Origin: Planctomycetota bacterium
GTDB lineage: Bacteria; Planctomycetota; Phycisphaerae; Sedimentisphaerales; Anaerohalosphaeraceae
Assembly (NCBI GenBank): GCA_021160785.1
Contig: JAGHBX010000010.1
Location: 1-9,797, forward strand
Direction: 5' to 3'
DNA length: 9,797 bases
Every line of letters begins with the position of its first letter. The first letter of the stretch is position 1. Below the pieces are notes generated by a model, which was not told the origin of the DNA, made no database searches, and saw only the letters and a list, made by a program, of their open reading frames with translations. The position numbers and the translations under genes are program-made. Positions 1 through 4,990 of this stretch are shown here, one piece after another.

Positions 1-418
1 GTGTATAGATTACTCGGCTGGAACGAGTATTATGATATATTTTTCCGGGCGGTCGAAGCTTTTCGGAGTCCGCTTCGCTGTTGAAGAGCGGTTGTATGAT
101 GTCGGGATACGGACGTCCCGATTTGTGTTGGCCTTTTGGGTATGCTGAAAGCAGGTAAAATTATGACGGAGCAAAAATCTGGAACAAAATTCTTAAGCCG
201 TTCGCGGCTGACAGCGACCTGCTGCGCCGAAAAAATCGGCCCGCCAACCTCCGACAAAACAATCAAGGTACGCTTGTTTAAGGACTAGTGGATGTGATAG
301 TAACCCGGTATGGTGGAAACCTTCGACTCCATATCTTGACTCGAATGCAAAATTCGATCTGGCAATTTGTAAACGTGGCCTTCCAACAGTAGAGGAATCT
401 GAGATACCAATAGATACA
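1..418. other. Left-edge region with no convincing gene
   Basis: I see no convincing gene here. Short open frames exist on both strands (for example 142-288 on plus and 30-266 on minus), but neither has a good ribosome binding site or a recognisable protein pattern. From about position 302 the plus strand in the frame of the next gene begins to read like protein (residues such as NPVWWKPSTPYL, then IDTVHRPREKRLF). That frame stays open back to a TGA at 209-211 without an ATG. The likely reading is that the 3' part of a larger gene is joined to unrelated sequence somewhere between 212 and 302. Confidence 0.5.
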
Positions 419-1363
419 GTGCATCGCCCTCGTGAAAAACGCTTATTTGCTGGCCCGAAAGTATTAGTGAGTCAGGGATCTAAAAATATGAAAGTAGCTT
501 TTTGTGATTTTACAGTTCTTTTTAGAAGTTCTCTGCAGAGTATTGCAGGAAAAGACGCGGACCCACTTCGTTTTTTGAGTGCAGTGATTAAATCGGATGT
601 AGTTCAGTATTACTTGTTCCACACGTCTTCTAATTGGGCAATAGAAAGAGATAAGTCCCTTTTCTATGAGTTGCTTTCTCTGCCGTTTTTTCTCCCTGAA
701 GATGCGGCTGATCCAAAGGTCACACAGGACATTATCAGTGCGGTAGCTGAAAAAATCAAAGGGTTTGAAAAGTGTATCAAAACTGCAAGTTGGTTTGGAG
801 AAGAACAAAAACGTAAAGAAGAAGCCGAAAGGATTCGCAGAGATATTGAACCGTTGATACGTGAATATTATAATATTGATAAATACGAAGCAATGCTGAT
901 TGAAGATACACTGCGATTGGCAAAAGAGAGTTTTCACCCTCGACAAAGCACACCGAATGTTCCGACGCTTAAGCAACCGCGAGACCCCGAATGTAAAATT
1001 TATGCCCAAACCCTCTGTGAAATGCTCAACAACTTTGGGCGAGGTAGTCAGTTCAAGGTCAAAGGCGACATCATACAAGGCCAGCCATATTCTATTATCC
1101 ATGTAGCTATGACCGACAGAACTTGTCGAACCGTTCCTGTTTCTACAGCAGATAAAAAACTTGCACAGATTTTCAATCGTATGAAAACACTTTTGCAACA
1201 CAAACAGGGACGCTTTGTATTCTGTCAAAATCTGAAGGTGTTCGACGGTGACGATCTATTTGTTCTCAAACCGATGCAGATGCGATTCTGGTCGCGTACT
1301 GCGGCGCTAAATGACGCCGACGAAATTGCCAGTGCCATTTTGGATTCCAGGGAGCTGAAATAA
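419..1363 (+). CDS. C-terminal fragment of an N6-adenine DNA methyltransferase-like protein (probable remnant)
   Basis: The product resembles the C-terminal, target-recognition half of large N6-adenine methylases (Eco57I/type IIG-like) that are encoded beside PD-(D/E)XK nucleases. Recognisable stretches are LFAGPKVLVSQG near the start, then SLQSIAG and YYLFHTSSNWAIERDKSLFYELLSLPF around residues 40-90. A charged, probably coiled helix follows (about 118-140), and the end carries a characteristic FDGDDLFVLKP and RFWSRTAALNDADEIASAIL pattern. No SAM-binding motif or NPPY/DPPY motif is present, so this product cannot methylate DNA alone. The first usable codon is a GTG at 419 without a good ribosome binding site, and the frame is open upstream to 212, which suggests 5' truncation rather than a true start. 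An ATG at 488 is the alternative start. The TAA is immediately followed by the ATG of the nuclease gene. Family assignment is from remembered patterns; truncation is seen directly. Confidence 0.6.
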   Translation: MHRPREKRLFAGPKVLVSQGSKNMKVAFCDFTVLFRSSLQSIAGKDADPLRFLSAVIKSDVVQYYLFHTSSNWAIERDKSLFYELLSLPFFLPEDAADPKVTQDIISAVAEKIKGFEKCIKTASWFGEEQKRKEEAERIRRDIEPLIREYYNIDKYEAMLIEDTLRLAKESFHPRQSTPNVPTLKQPRDPECKIYAQTLCEMLNNFGRGSQFKVKGDIIQGQPYSIIHVAMTDRTCRTVPVSTADKKLAQIFNRMKTLLQHKQGRFVFCQNLKVFDGDDLFVLKPMQMRFWSRTAALNDADEIASAILDSRELK

Positions 1364-1999
1364 ATGGCAACAAACGGTGATCTTGATCGGTGGGCTACCA
1401 GCTTTCCCGCCTCGCTGGTGCCGCAGATAATAAAGTTAGTTCTGGATTCATGGAAGAAGTTCAAGACCAGTCAGACACATGAGGTTTCTATCACGCAGGA
1501 ATTCTTTGTGCTGTTGAACAGCAATCAGGAATCATCAAGACTGCCGTTCCTTATCGATCTTGAAGTAATACTCCCTAATGCAGACGGTACAAGACAGAAA
1601 GGTCGTTTAGACATTCGCTTCATTCATGGATACCGGCGAAAAGTGTACTTTTCACTTGAGTGCAAACGGCTCCGCGTTAGCCCACCCAGTGGTTTCAAAT
1701 CCTTAGCCAATGAATATGTCACCGAGGGCATGTTTCGCTACTTTAATGGCCAATATGCTGCGGGTCTGGACAAAGGTGGTATGCTCGCTTATGTGATGGA
1801 CGGGAAGATTGATGTTGCGATTGATGACGTCAGCAGGGCCATTGAGAAACGGTGTCTCGATTTGAATATGGGTGCAGAAGAAACGCTGAGGCGATCATCG
1901 TGTTTGTCTTCAACAGAGGTTAGGGAGACACGGCACAATTACGGACTCAGTGGGGAGTTTGTTGTGTATCATGTGTTTGTGAAGTGCGGGGTAAACTGA
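1364..1999 (+). CDS. PD-(D/E)XK nuclease-like protein, partner of the methylase remnant
   Basis: A 211-residue soluble protein. Residues 79-103 contain KGRLDIRF followed by FSLECKRL, giving the D83...E99-x-K101 arrangement expected of a PD-(D/E)XK nuclease core, with E67 (DLEVIL) as a possible extra acidic residue. Downstream comes a conserved-looking block of the form EYVTEGMFRYFNGQYA...GGMLAYVMDG (about 117-147). The C-terminus (STEVRETRHNYGL, then FVVYHVFVK) looks natural, so the gene appears full length. The ATG abuts the stop of the upstream methylase fragment, and GGAG at 1351-1354 can serve as ribosome binding site, so the two were probably co-translated. The inferred role is the restriction or DNA-cleavage subunit of a two-gene R-M-like system. 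Activity without a functional methylase would be expected to be harmful, so the nuclease may be inactive, unexpressed or differently controlled. The exact family is not certain. Confidence 0.65.
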   Translation: MATNGDLDRWATSFPASLVPQIIKLVLDSWKKFKTSQTHEVSITQEFFVLLNSNQESSRLPFLIDLEVILPNADGTRQKGRLDIRFIHGYRRKVYFSLECKRLRVSPPSGFKSLANEYVTEGMFRYFNGQYAAGLDKGGMLAYVMDGKIDVAIDDVSRAIEKRCLDLNMGAEETLRRSSCLSSTEVRETRHNYGLSGEFVVYHVFVKCGVN

Positions 2000-2048
2000 G
2001 GAAACGGTCAGGTATCTCAGGCTGCTGCGGTGAACGATGATACGTGCA

Positions 2049-2075
2049 CATGACTGGGGGTCATGAGGTCGCAGG
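2049..2075 (+). other. Possible 3'-half remnant of tRNA-Pro(GGG), candidate attachment-site scar
   Basis: The 27 bases have the layout of a tRNA from the anticodon stem to the 5' T-stem: CATGA, loop CTGGGGG, TCATG, variable loop AGGTC, then GCAGG. The 5-bp anticodon stem is perfect. The loop has T at position 33 and anticodon GGG followed by GG, as in tRNA-Pro(GGG). No acceptor or D-arm precedes it, and after GCAGG the T-loop and 3' stem do not fold normally (TTCATAG and CCTATCG occur, but displaced by about 8 bases). It is therefore not a functional tRNA. It lies 50 bases after the nuclease gene, at the junction with genes that look like core chromosome. The tRNA layout is seen directly; origin by integration is an inference. 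Confidence 0.4.
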
Positions 2076-2108
2076 GTGCTTGTTCATAGCCCTATCGTGC
2101 CCGGCGAG

Positions 2109-2132
2109 CCCGCAAAGAAGCTCTTTTGCGGG
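2109..2132. terminator. Hairpin between convergent genes, possible weak terminator
   Basis: CCCGCAAA at 2109-2116 pairs perfectly with TTTGCGGG at 2125-2132 around an 8-base loop. It sits between the stops of the nuclease gene (plus) and the amidase gene (minus). No T-tract follows on either strand, so termination is only a possibility. Confidence 0.3.
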
Positions 2133-2149
2133 TATAATTCTCGGGTTTG

Positions 2150-2803
2150 CTAAAGGGAGCGCTTGAAGGCGGCCATGTTGAAATATTTTCCGGGACATAT
2201 TGACTTTCGTGTGTAGCCGGGAGTGGTCGAGTGGCCGTATATCTTGCTTGTGGGTATCTTATACCGTTTTTGCAGGAAGCGGACCAGCTTGGTCAATGCC
2301 GCCTGTTGACGGCGGGTGGGTCTGGTCTTGGTGAAATCCCCGATGAGGCAGATACCAATTCCGTACTCGTTGGCCTGGTTGTTCGGTGTGCCGCCGCAGT
2401 GAGCGCCTGCAATCTGCTTATTCCATCGAAATGTTACTTCGACCTTGCCGTCTGCGCTTCCATTGCCGTTGCCAATGACAAAATCATATCCGACGCCGTC
2501 CCAGCCGTTTACCTCCCTGTGGTACTTATCGATCATCGCCATATTGCCCTTGGGCTGGGCGGAATGATGAATAACAATCTCTTTCCATCGCCTCTCCTTG
2601 GCGCCTTTGGGCGGGACCCAGCCGGGCGGATACGTCGAGTACGTCGGACGCACCGTCCGGTTGACCGGCACAATCGGCGCCGAAGATTGGTGGATACGAG
2701 GCACAGAACCGGTTATCACAGGCGGGTCGACCGGCTGGGAGCAGCCGCCGATAATAACAACAACAGATATCAGAATTGAAAAGATCGAAACGCGTTTGCT
2801 CAT
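2150..2803 (-). CDS. Lipoprotein N-acetylmuramoyl-L-alanine amidase (Amidase_2/PGRP fold)
   Basis: A zinc-dependent amidase predicted to cleave the bond between N-acetylmuramic acid and L-alanine in peptidoglycan. With the start at 2803 the protein has 217 residues. A lipoprotein signal (MSKRVSIF, hydrophobic run, IIGGC) places the lipidated Cys at 21. A Pro-rich linker follows to about residue 68, then the amidase domain. Predicted zinc ligands are H79 (EIVIHHSA), H191 (IYGHSTTPG) and C203 (SICPG), the His-His-Cys set of T7-lysozyme/PGRP enzymes rather than the His-His-Asp of AmpD. GYDFVIGNG and EYGIGICLIGDF are further family patterns. The ATG at 2839 overlaps the upstream TGA but has AAAGGA directly against it. 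The 2803 start has GAAGGA at a good distance and gives a proper signal peptide, so I prefer it. It is last in the partner-switch operon and probably anchored facing the periplasm. Confidence 0.85.
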   Translation of the reverse strand: MSKRVSIFSILISVVVIIGGCSQPVDPPVITGSVPRIHQSSAPIVPVNRTVRPTYSTYPPGWVPPKGAKERRWKEIVIHHSAQPKGNMAMIDKYHREVNGWDGVGYDFVIGNGNGSADGKVEVTFRWNKQIAGAHCGGTPNNQANEYGIGICLIGDFTKTRPTRRQQAALTKLVRFLQKRYKIPTSKIYGHSTTPGYTRKSICPGKYFNMAAFKRSL

Positions 2804-2835
2804 TTTTATTCCTTCAGTCCCTTTCTTGAATGCAC

Positions 2836-3279
2836 TCATTCCTTTACTTCGTCAAATTCGGCATTGGCTCTGTATTTTATCATGTGCACGCGATTGCCCT
2901 TGTCGTTGTGCTCGACAACATCCATGTGCGCTCGCATCAACAGCAGCCCGCGTCCGCCGGACTTGTAAAGATTTTCCTCCGATCTCGGGTCCGGCACGTC
3001 CTCCGGGGTGAAGCCTGCTCCCTCGTCGGAAATCGAGATGTCAACTTTTGCGGGTGTAATGACATATTCAACACTGACCGACTTGTGCTTATCGGCTTTG
3101 TTGCCGTGCTTGACGGCGTTAACAAAGGCCTCTTCCAGGGCGAGATGTATCCCAAAAACGTCGTCCTCATCAAAGCCGCAGCTTTTGACATCGTCAAGCA
3201 GCTCCCTGCAAGTCGGCTCAATGGCCGATATACAGCTTGCAACCACCCTGGATTTTTGCACCAAATCTCTCTCGACCAT
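2836..3279 (-). CDS. RsbW/SpoIIAB-like serine kinase, anti-sigma factor (HATPase_c_2)
   Basis: A 147-residue GHKL-fold ATPase of the anti-sigma factor type. These proteins bind a sigma factor or other target and phosphorylate a STAS antagonist on serine. ATP-binding motifs are in order: N-box LALEEAFVNAVKHGN (46-60), G1 box SDEGAGF (84-90) and G2 box SGGRGLLLM (107-115). Length and motif spacing match stand-alone RsbW-type kinases, with no sensor or membrane part. The ATG comes 4 bases after the stop of the 48-aa ORF and lacks a clear Shine-Dalgarno sequence, which suggests translational coupling. Its TGA overlaps an in-frame ATG of the amidase gene (ATGA). No sigma factor is visible in the window, so the partner is unknown. 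Confidence 0.88.
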   Translation of the reverse strand: MVERDLVQKSRVVASCISAIEPTCRELLDDVKSCGFDEDDVFGIHLALEEAFVNAVKHGNKADKHKSVSVEYVITPAKVDISISDEGAGFTPEDVPDPRSEENLYKSGGRGLLLMRAHMDVVEHNDKGNRVHMIKYRANAEFDEVKE

Positions 3280-3283
3280 AAGC

Positions 3284-3430
3284 TTATATTGTCCGACAGA
3301 CAGATTCCCCCAGAATCTTTACTGCTTGTGTCTCGCCCAGCCGGCCCAGATACAGAGCATACGGGACCTTGGCGCGAGCCTGCCGCAGTATTTTCAAAAA
3401 AAGATCAGTCCAGGCTTTGGACCGCGTCAT
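3284..3430 (-). CDS. Small 48-residue ORF inside the partner-switch operon, unknown function
   Basis: This short ORF fills the gap between the STAS and kinase genes. It starts with ATG inside the end of the STAS gene (26 bases of overlap, different frame) and ends with TAA 4 bases before the kinase ATG. GAGG lies 6 bases before the ATG. The translation begins MTRSKAWTDLFLKILRQ and continues RAKVPYALYLGRLGETQAV, then ends KILGESVCRTI. It is basic, with alternating hydrophobic and charged residues as in amphipathic helices, and has no signal peptide or membrane segment. I recognise no family. It could be a third component of the switch, or a coupling ORF that feeds ribosomes to the poorly initiated kinase gene. 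A C-terminal piece of the STAS protein separated by a frameshift is less likely, because the STAS domain is already full length. Confidence 0.55.
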   Translation of the reverse strand: MTRSKAWTDLFLKILRQARAKVPYALYLGRLGETQAVKILGESVCRTI

Positions 3431-3764
3431 AGCGATCCTCGTGGATGTCAAAAACCCTGTCAAGGCGCGTTATCCTGAAGATCTCCTGTATCTTGGGATT
3501 GATACCGCACAGTTTGAACTGCCCCTGGGACTCATAAATTTTCCTGCTGATCCGGATCAACAGACCCAGGACGGCACTGCTCAGGAACTTGACGTTGGAA
3601 AAGTCCAGCACGAGATTGACGCTGGGCGACGTTTCCAACAGCGGCATGATGGACTCATCAAGGCCGCGAATGTCGGATTCGTCGAGGATTTTCTCGTCCG
3701 TAAGTGTCGCTATAGCCGCATGTTGCACATACTCGACCTCGATTTTCGGACGTATCTGATCCAT
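3405..3764 (-). CDS. STAS-domain anti-sigma factor antagonist (RsbV/SpoIIAA-like)
   Basis: A 119-residue single STAS domain, the usual length for an anti-anti-sigma factor. In its dephosphorylated form such a protein captures the RsbW-like kinase and frees the kinase's target. The core LVLDFSNVKFLSSAVLGLLI (51-70) aligns with the SpoIIAA phosphorylation loop FMDSSGLG. On this alignment the phosphorylatable serine is S63, and the Asp normally before it is replaced by S62. ATG at 3764 is preceded by AGGAG at about 7 bases. It is the first gene of the operon, with a good promoter about 35 bases upstream of the start. Its 3' end overlaps the 48-aa ORF. The phosphatase that would reset the switch (a PP2C/SpoIIE type) is not in the window. 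Confidence 0.88.
   Translation of the reverse strand: MDQIRPKIEVEYVQHAAIATLTDEKILDESDIRGLDESIMPLLETSPSVNLVLDFSNVKFLSSAVLGLLIRISRKIYESQGQFKLCGINPKIQEIFRITRLDRVFDIHEDRYDAVQSLD
3437..3440 (-). promoter_or_regulatory. Ribosome binding site of the 48-aa ORF
   Basis: GAGG on the minus strand, within the STAS coding sequence, is 6 bases before the ATG at 3430. It is the main local evidence that the overlapping small ORF is translated. Confidence 0.5.
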
Positions 3765-3798
3765 GTATATCTCCTATTTACCCATATTAATAGCACAA

Positions 3799-3827
3799 AT
3801 ATTACGCTACAGAGCCCCTGATGTCAA
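3799..3827 (-). promoter_or_regulatory. Sigma-70-type promoter of the partner-switch operon
   Basis: On the minus strand there is a perfect -35 TTGACA (3822-3827), a 17-base spacer and a -10 TAATAT (3799-3804). Transcription would start near 3792, giving a leader of about 28 bases containing the AGGAG of the STAS gene. Confidence 0.72.
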
Positions 3828-4231
3828 GGTTTTTGCGGGGTGCAAGAATTTTTTCTTTTTTTTTTGATTAGTCCTTGCAAAGTTCCAGCTAATGTGGATA
3901 ATACAACATCCGGTGCAATGAGGATAAAGTTGATTTTAATAGTCACAACATTTTTTAGCGTAACAAAAAAAAGTTACCTTTTTGGAAGTTATTTGCTTGC
4001 AAGCCTTGAATGCATAGTGATAATTAGTATGTAAAGATTAAGAGATAAATTTACGATAAAATAGGATGATTGGGGGCCGACAGCAGCCCAGCGGGTTAAG
4101 GTTCGGTGTGGTAAAAGGGTTCGTGAGGCAAAGTTAATGCGAGCAAAGTAGCGTGGTTTCGCGTATGCTTTAGTTAGTATGCGATGAAAATAGATTTATG
4201 TAAGGTGGATTTCTGATTTGGAGGTACTAAA
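3828..4231. other. AT-rich intergenic region and leader of the Rrf2 gene
   Basis: About 400 bases without a convincing gene. The first part is AT-rich with T and A runs (3849-3866, 3965-3973). A 64-codon open frame at 3840-4034 is low-complexity and lacks a ribosome binding site. From about 4070 the composition becomes GC-richer up to the Rrf2 start. A 23-codon frame at 4066-4137 has no proper ribosome binding site. GTATGC occurs twice near 4165-4182 as a direct repeat. No known riboswitch is recognised. Confidence 0.5.
4006..4033 (+). promoter_or_regulatory. Candidate promoter for the Rrf2-MazG operon
   Basis: TTGAAT (4006-4011), a 16-base spacer and TATGTA (4028-4033) form a passable sigma-70 site. 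It would imply a leader of about 190 bases before the Rrf2 start. Other weak -10-like boxes (TAAAAT at 4057) are possible, so this is tentative. Confidence 0.3.
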
Positions 4232-4630
4232 ATGAAGATTAGCAGATCAACAGGGTATGCTCTTGTGGCCGTTGGGTTCATTGCACTGCACTACAAGGAC
4301 GGCGCCGTGTTAGCCGCACGCGTTTCCAAGGCATATGAAATTCCTCTTGAGTACTTGCTCAAGATTCTGCAGCAGCTTGTCAGGGCGAATGTGCTGCGCA
4401 GCAAGAGAGGTCCTCGCGGCGGTTTCTTCCTGGCCAGGCCTGCGGAGAACATTACGCTGCTGGAGATCATTGAAGCAGTGGACGGGCCGCTGATGAGCCA
4501 TCTTCATCTGGCTGAGCAAACAAAGAATGCTCCGTTCAGTTTGAAGATGGAAGATGTTTGCGAAAAGGCCACAAAAGAGGTTCGTGCGATCTACTCGAAG
4601 GCCAAACTGTCCAAGCTTCTTGCCGAGTAA
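4232..4630 (+). CDS. Rrf2-family winged-helix transcriptional regulator without the Fe-S cysteine triad
   Basis: A 132-residue DNA-binding regulator of the Rrf2 family (relatives: IscR, NsrR, CymR). The N-terminal helix MKISRSTGYALVAVGFIAL is typical, followed by the recognition-helix region EIPLEYLLKILQQLVRANVL (36-55) and the wing GPRGGFFLARP (60-70). A dimerisation helix starts at ITLLEIIEAVDGP (74-86). Iron-sulfur members carry three cysteines in the loop after this helix (C92, C98 and C104 in IscR). Here only C110 is present, so it probably does not hold a 2Fe-2S cluster the usual way and may sense something else. The ATG has an excellent GGAGG 7 bases upstream. The TAA directly abuts the ATG of the MazG-like gene, so the two form an operon, and autoregulation at the long upstream region would be typical. 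Confidence 0.9.
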   Translation: MKISRSTGYALVAVGFIALHYKDGAVLAARVSKAYEIPLEYLLKILQQLVRANVLRSKRGPRGGFFLARPAENITLLEIIEAVDGPLMSHLHLAEQTKNAPFSLKMEDVCEKATKEVRAIYSKAKLSKLLAE

Positions 4631-4894
4631 ATGGAAATACGGGCATTTCAACAGATCATTGACGACAAGTACGGTAAGCGGGACCGCGCGCGTGGTACGC
4701 CTGCGACGTACATGTGGTTTATCGAAGAAGTGGGCGAGTTGGCGACAGCTCTCCATGGCACGGATCAGGCAAACAAGGAAGAAGAGTTTGCCGACGTGTT
4801 TGCATGGCTGTGTACGCTTGCCAACATAAACGATGTGGACCTGGAAAAGGCCTGCGAAAAGTACACGAAGAGGGGAGTTGAAGGTTTTAAGTAA
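4631..4894 (+). CDS. MazG-like nucleotide pyrophosphohydrolase
   Basis: A compact 87-residue all-alpha NTP pyrophosphatase-type protein. The MazG metal-binding pattern is visible: EEVGE at 32-36 (ExxE) and EEFADVFAWL at 51-60 (ExxD, with E52 and D55). The length equals one minimal MazG domain, so it should act as an oligomer. Members hydrolyse (d)NTPs to the monophosphate and pyrophosphate, in nucleotide-pool cleaning or stress responses; the substrate here cannot be read from sequence. The ATG follows the stop of the Rrf2 gene with no gap and no separate strong ribosome binding site, so it is probably translationally coupled. The gene ends 5 bases before a strong terminator. Confidence 0.85.
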   Translation: MEIRAFQQIIDDKYGKRDRARGTPATYMWFIEEVGELATALHGTDQANKEEEFADVFAWLCTLANINDVDLEKACEKYTKRGVEGFK

Positions 4895-4899
4895 GTCTT

Positions 4900-4934
4900 A
4901 ACGGGCTTCGTCATCGGACGGAGCCCGTTTTTTT
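4900..4934 (+). terminator. Intrinsic terminator of the Rrf2-MazG operon
   Basis: AACGGGCTTCGTC (4900-4912) pairs with GACGGAGCCCGTT (4917-4929) around loop ATCG. This is a 13-bp stem with a single T-G wobble, and seven T follow (4928-4934). Confidence 0.93.
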
Positions 4935-4940
4935 CGATTT

Positions 4941-4977
4941 CTTTATCGCCGCGCCGGGTGTGCGTCCGGCGATAAAG
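4941..4977 (-). terminator. Hairpin downstream of the sulfatase gene
   Basis: CTTTATCGCCG (4941-4951) pairs perfectly with CGGCGATAAAG (4967-4977), an 11-bp stem 14 bases after the sulfatase stop. On the minus strand no T-run follows, so it may be a transcript-end stabiliser or a factor-assisted terminator rather than a classical one. Confidence 0.45.
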
Positions 4978-4990
4978 CAACGGGGCGAAT

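Noticed and set aside
30..288. Small frames at the left edge: 78 codons on minus (30-266) and 48 codons on plus (142-288)
   Set aside because: No convincing ribosome binding site, no recognisable motif, and they overlap each other on opposite strands.
464..1228. 254-codon minus-strand frame opposite the methylase fragment
   Set aside because: Antisense shadow; composition rich in Cys, Phe, Ile and Arg with no domain pattern, while the plus strand reads as a recognisable family.
2804..2839. Upstream ATG start for the amidase at 2839, overlapping the kinase stop
   Set aside because: The AAAGGA touches the ATG, and the 12 extra residues would sit in front of a normal lipoprotein signal; the 2803 start has proper spacing.
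2231..3821. Several plus-strand frames across the partner-switch operon (2231-2779, 2598-3011, 2830-3432, 3008-3478, 3369-3821)
   Set aside because: Opposite-strand shadows of the amidase, kinase and STAS genes, which all show clear family motifs.
3840..4034. 64-codon plus-strand frame in the AT-rich intergenic region
   Set aside because: Low-complexity Phe/Leu/Ile/Ser composition, no ribosome binding site, no motif.
4066..4137. 23-codon leader-peptide-like frame before the Rrf2 gene
   Set aside because: AGG is directly against the ATG with no spacing, and there is no repeated codon run or attenuator structure.
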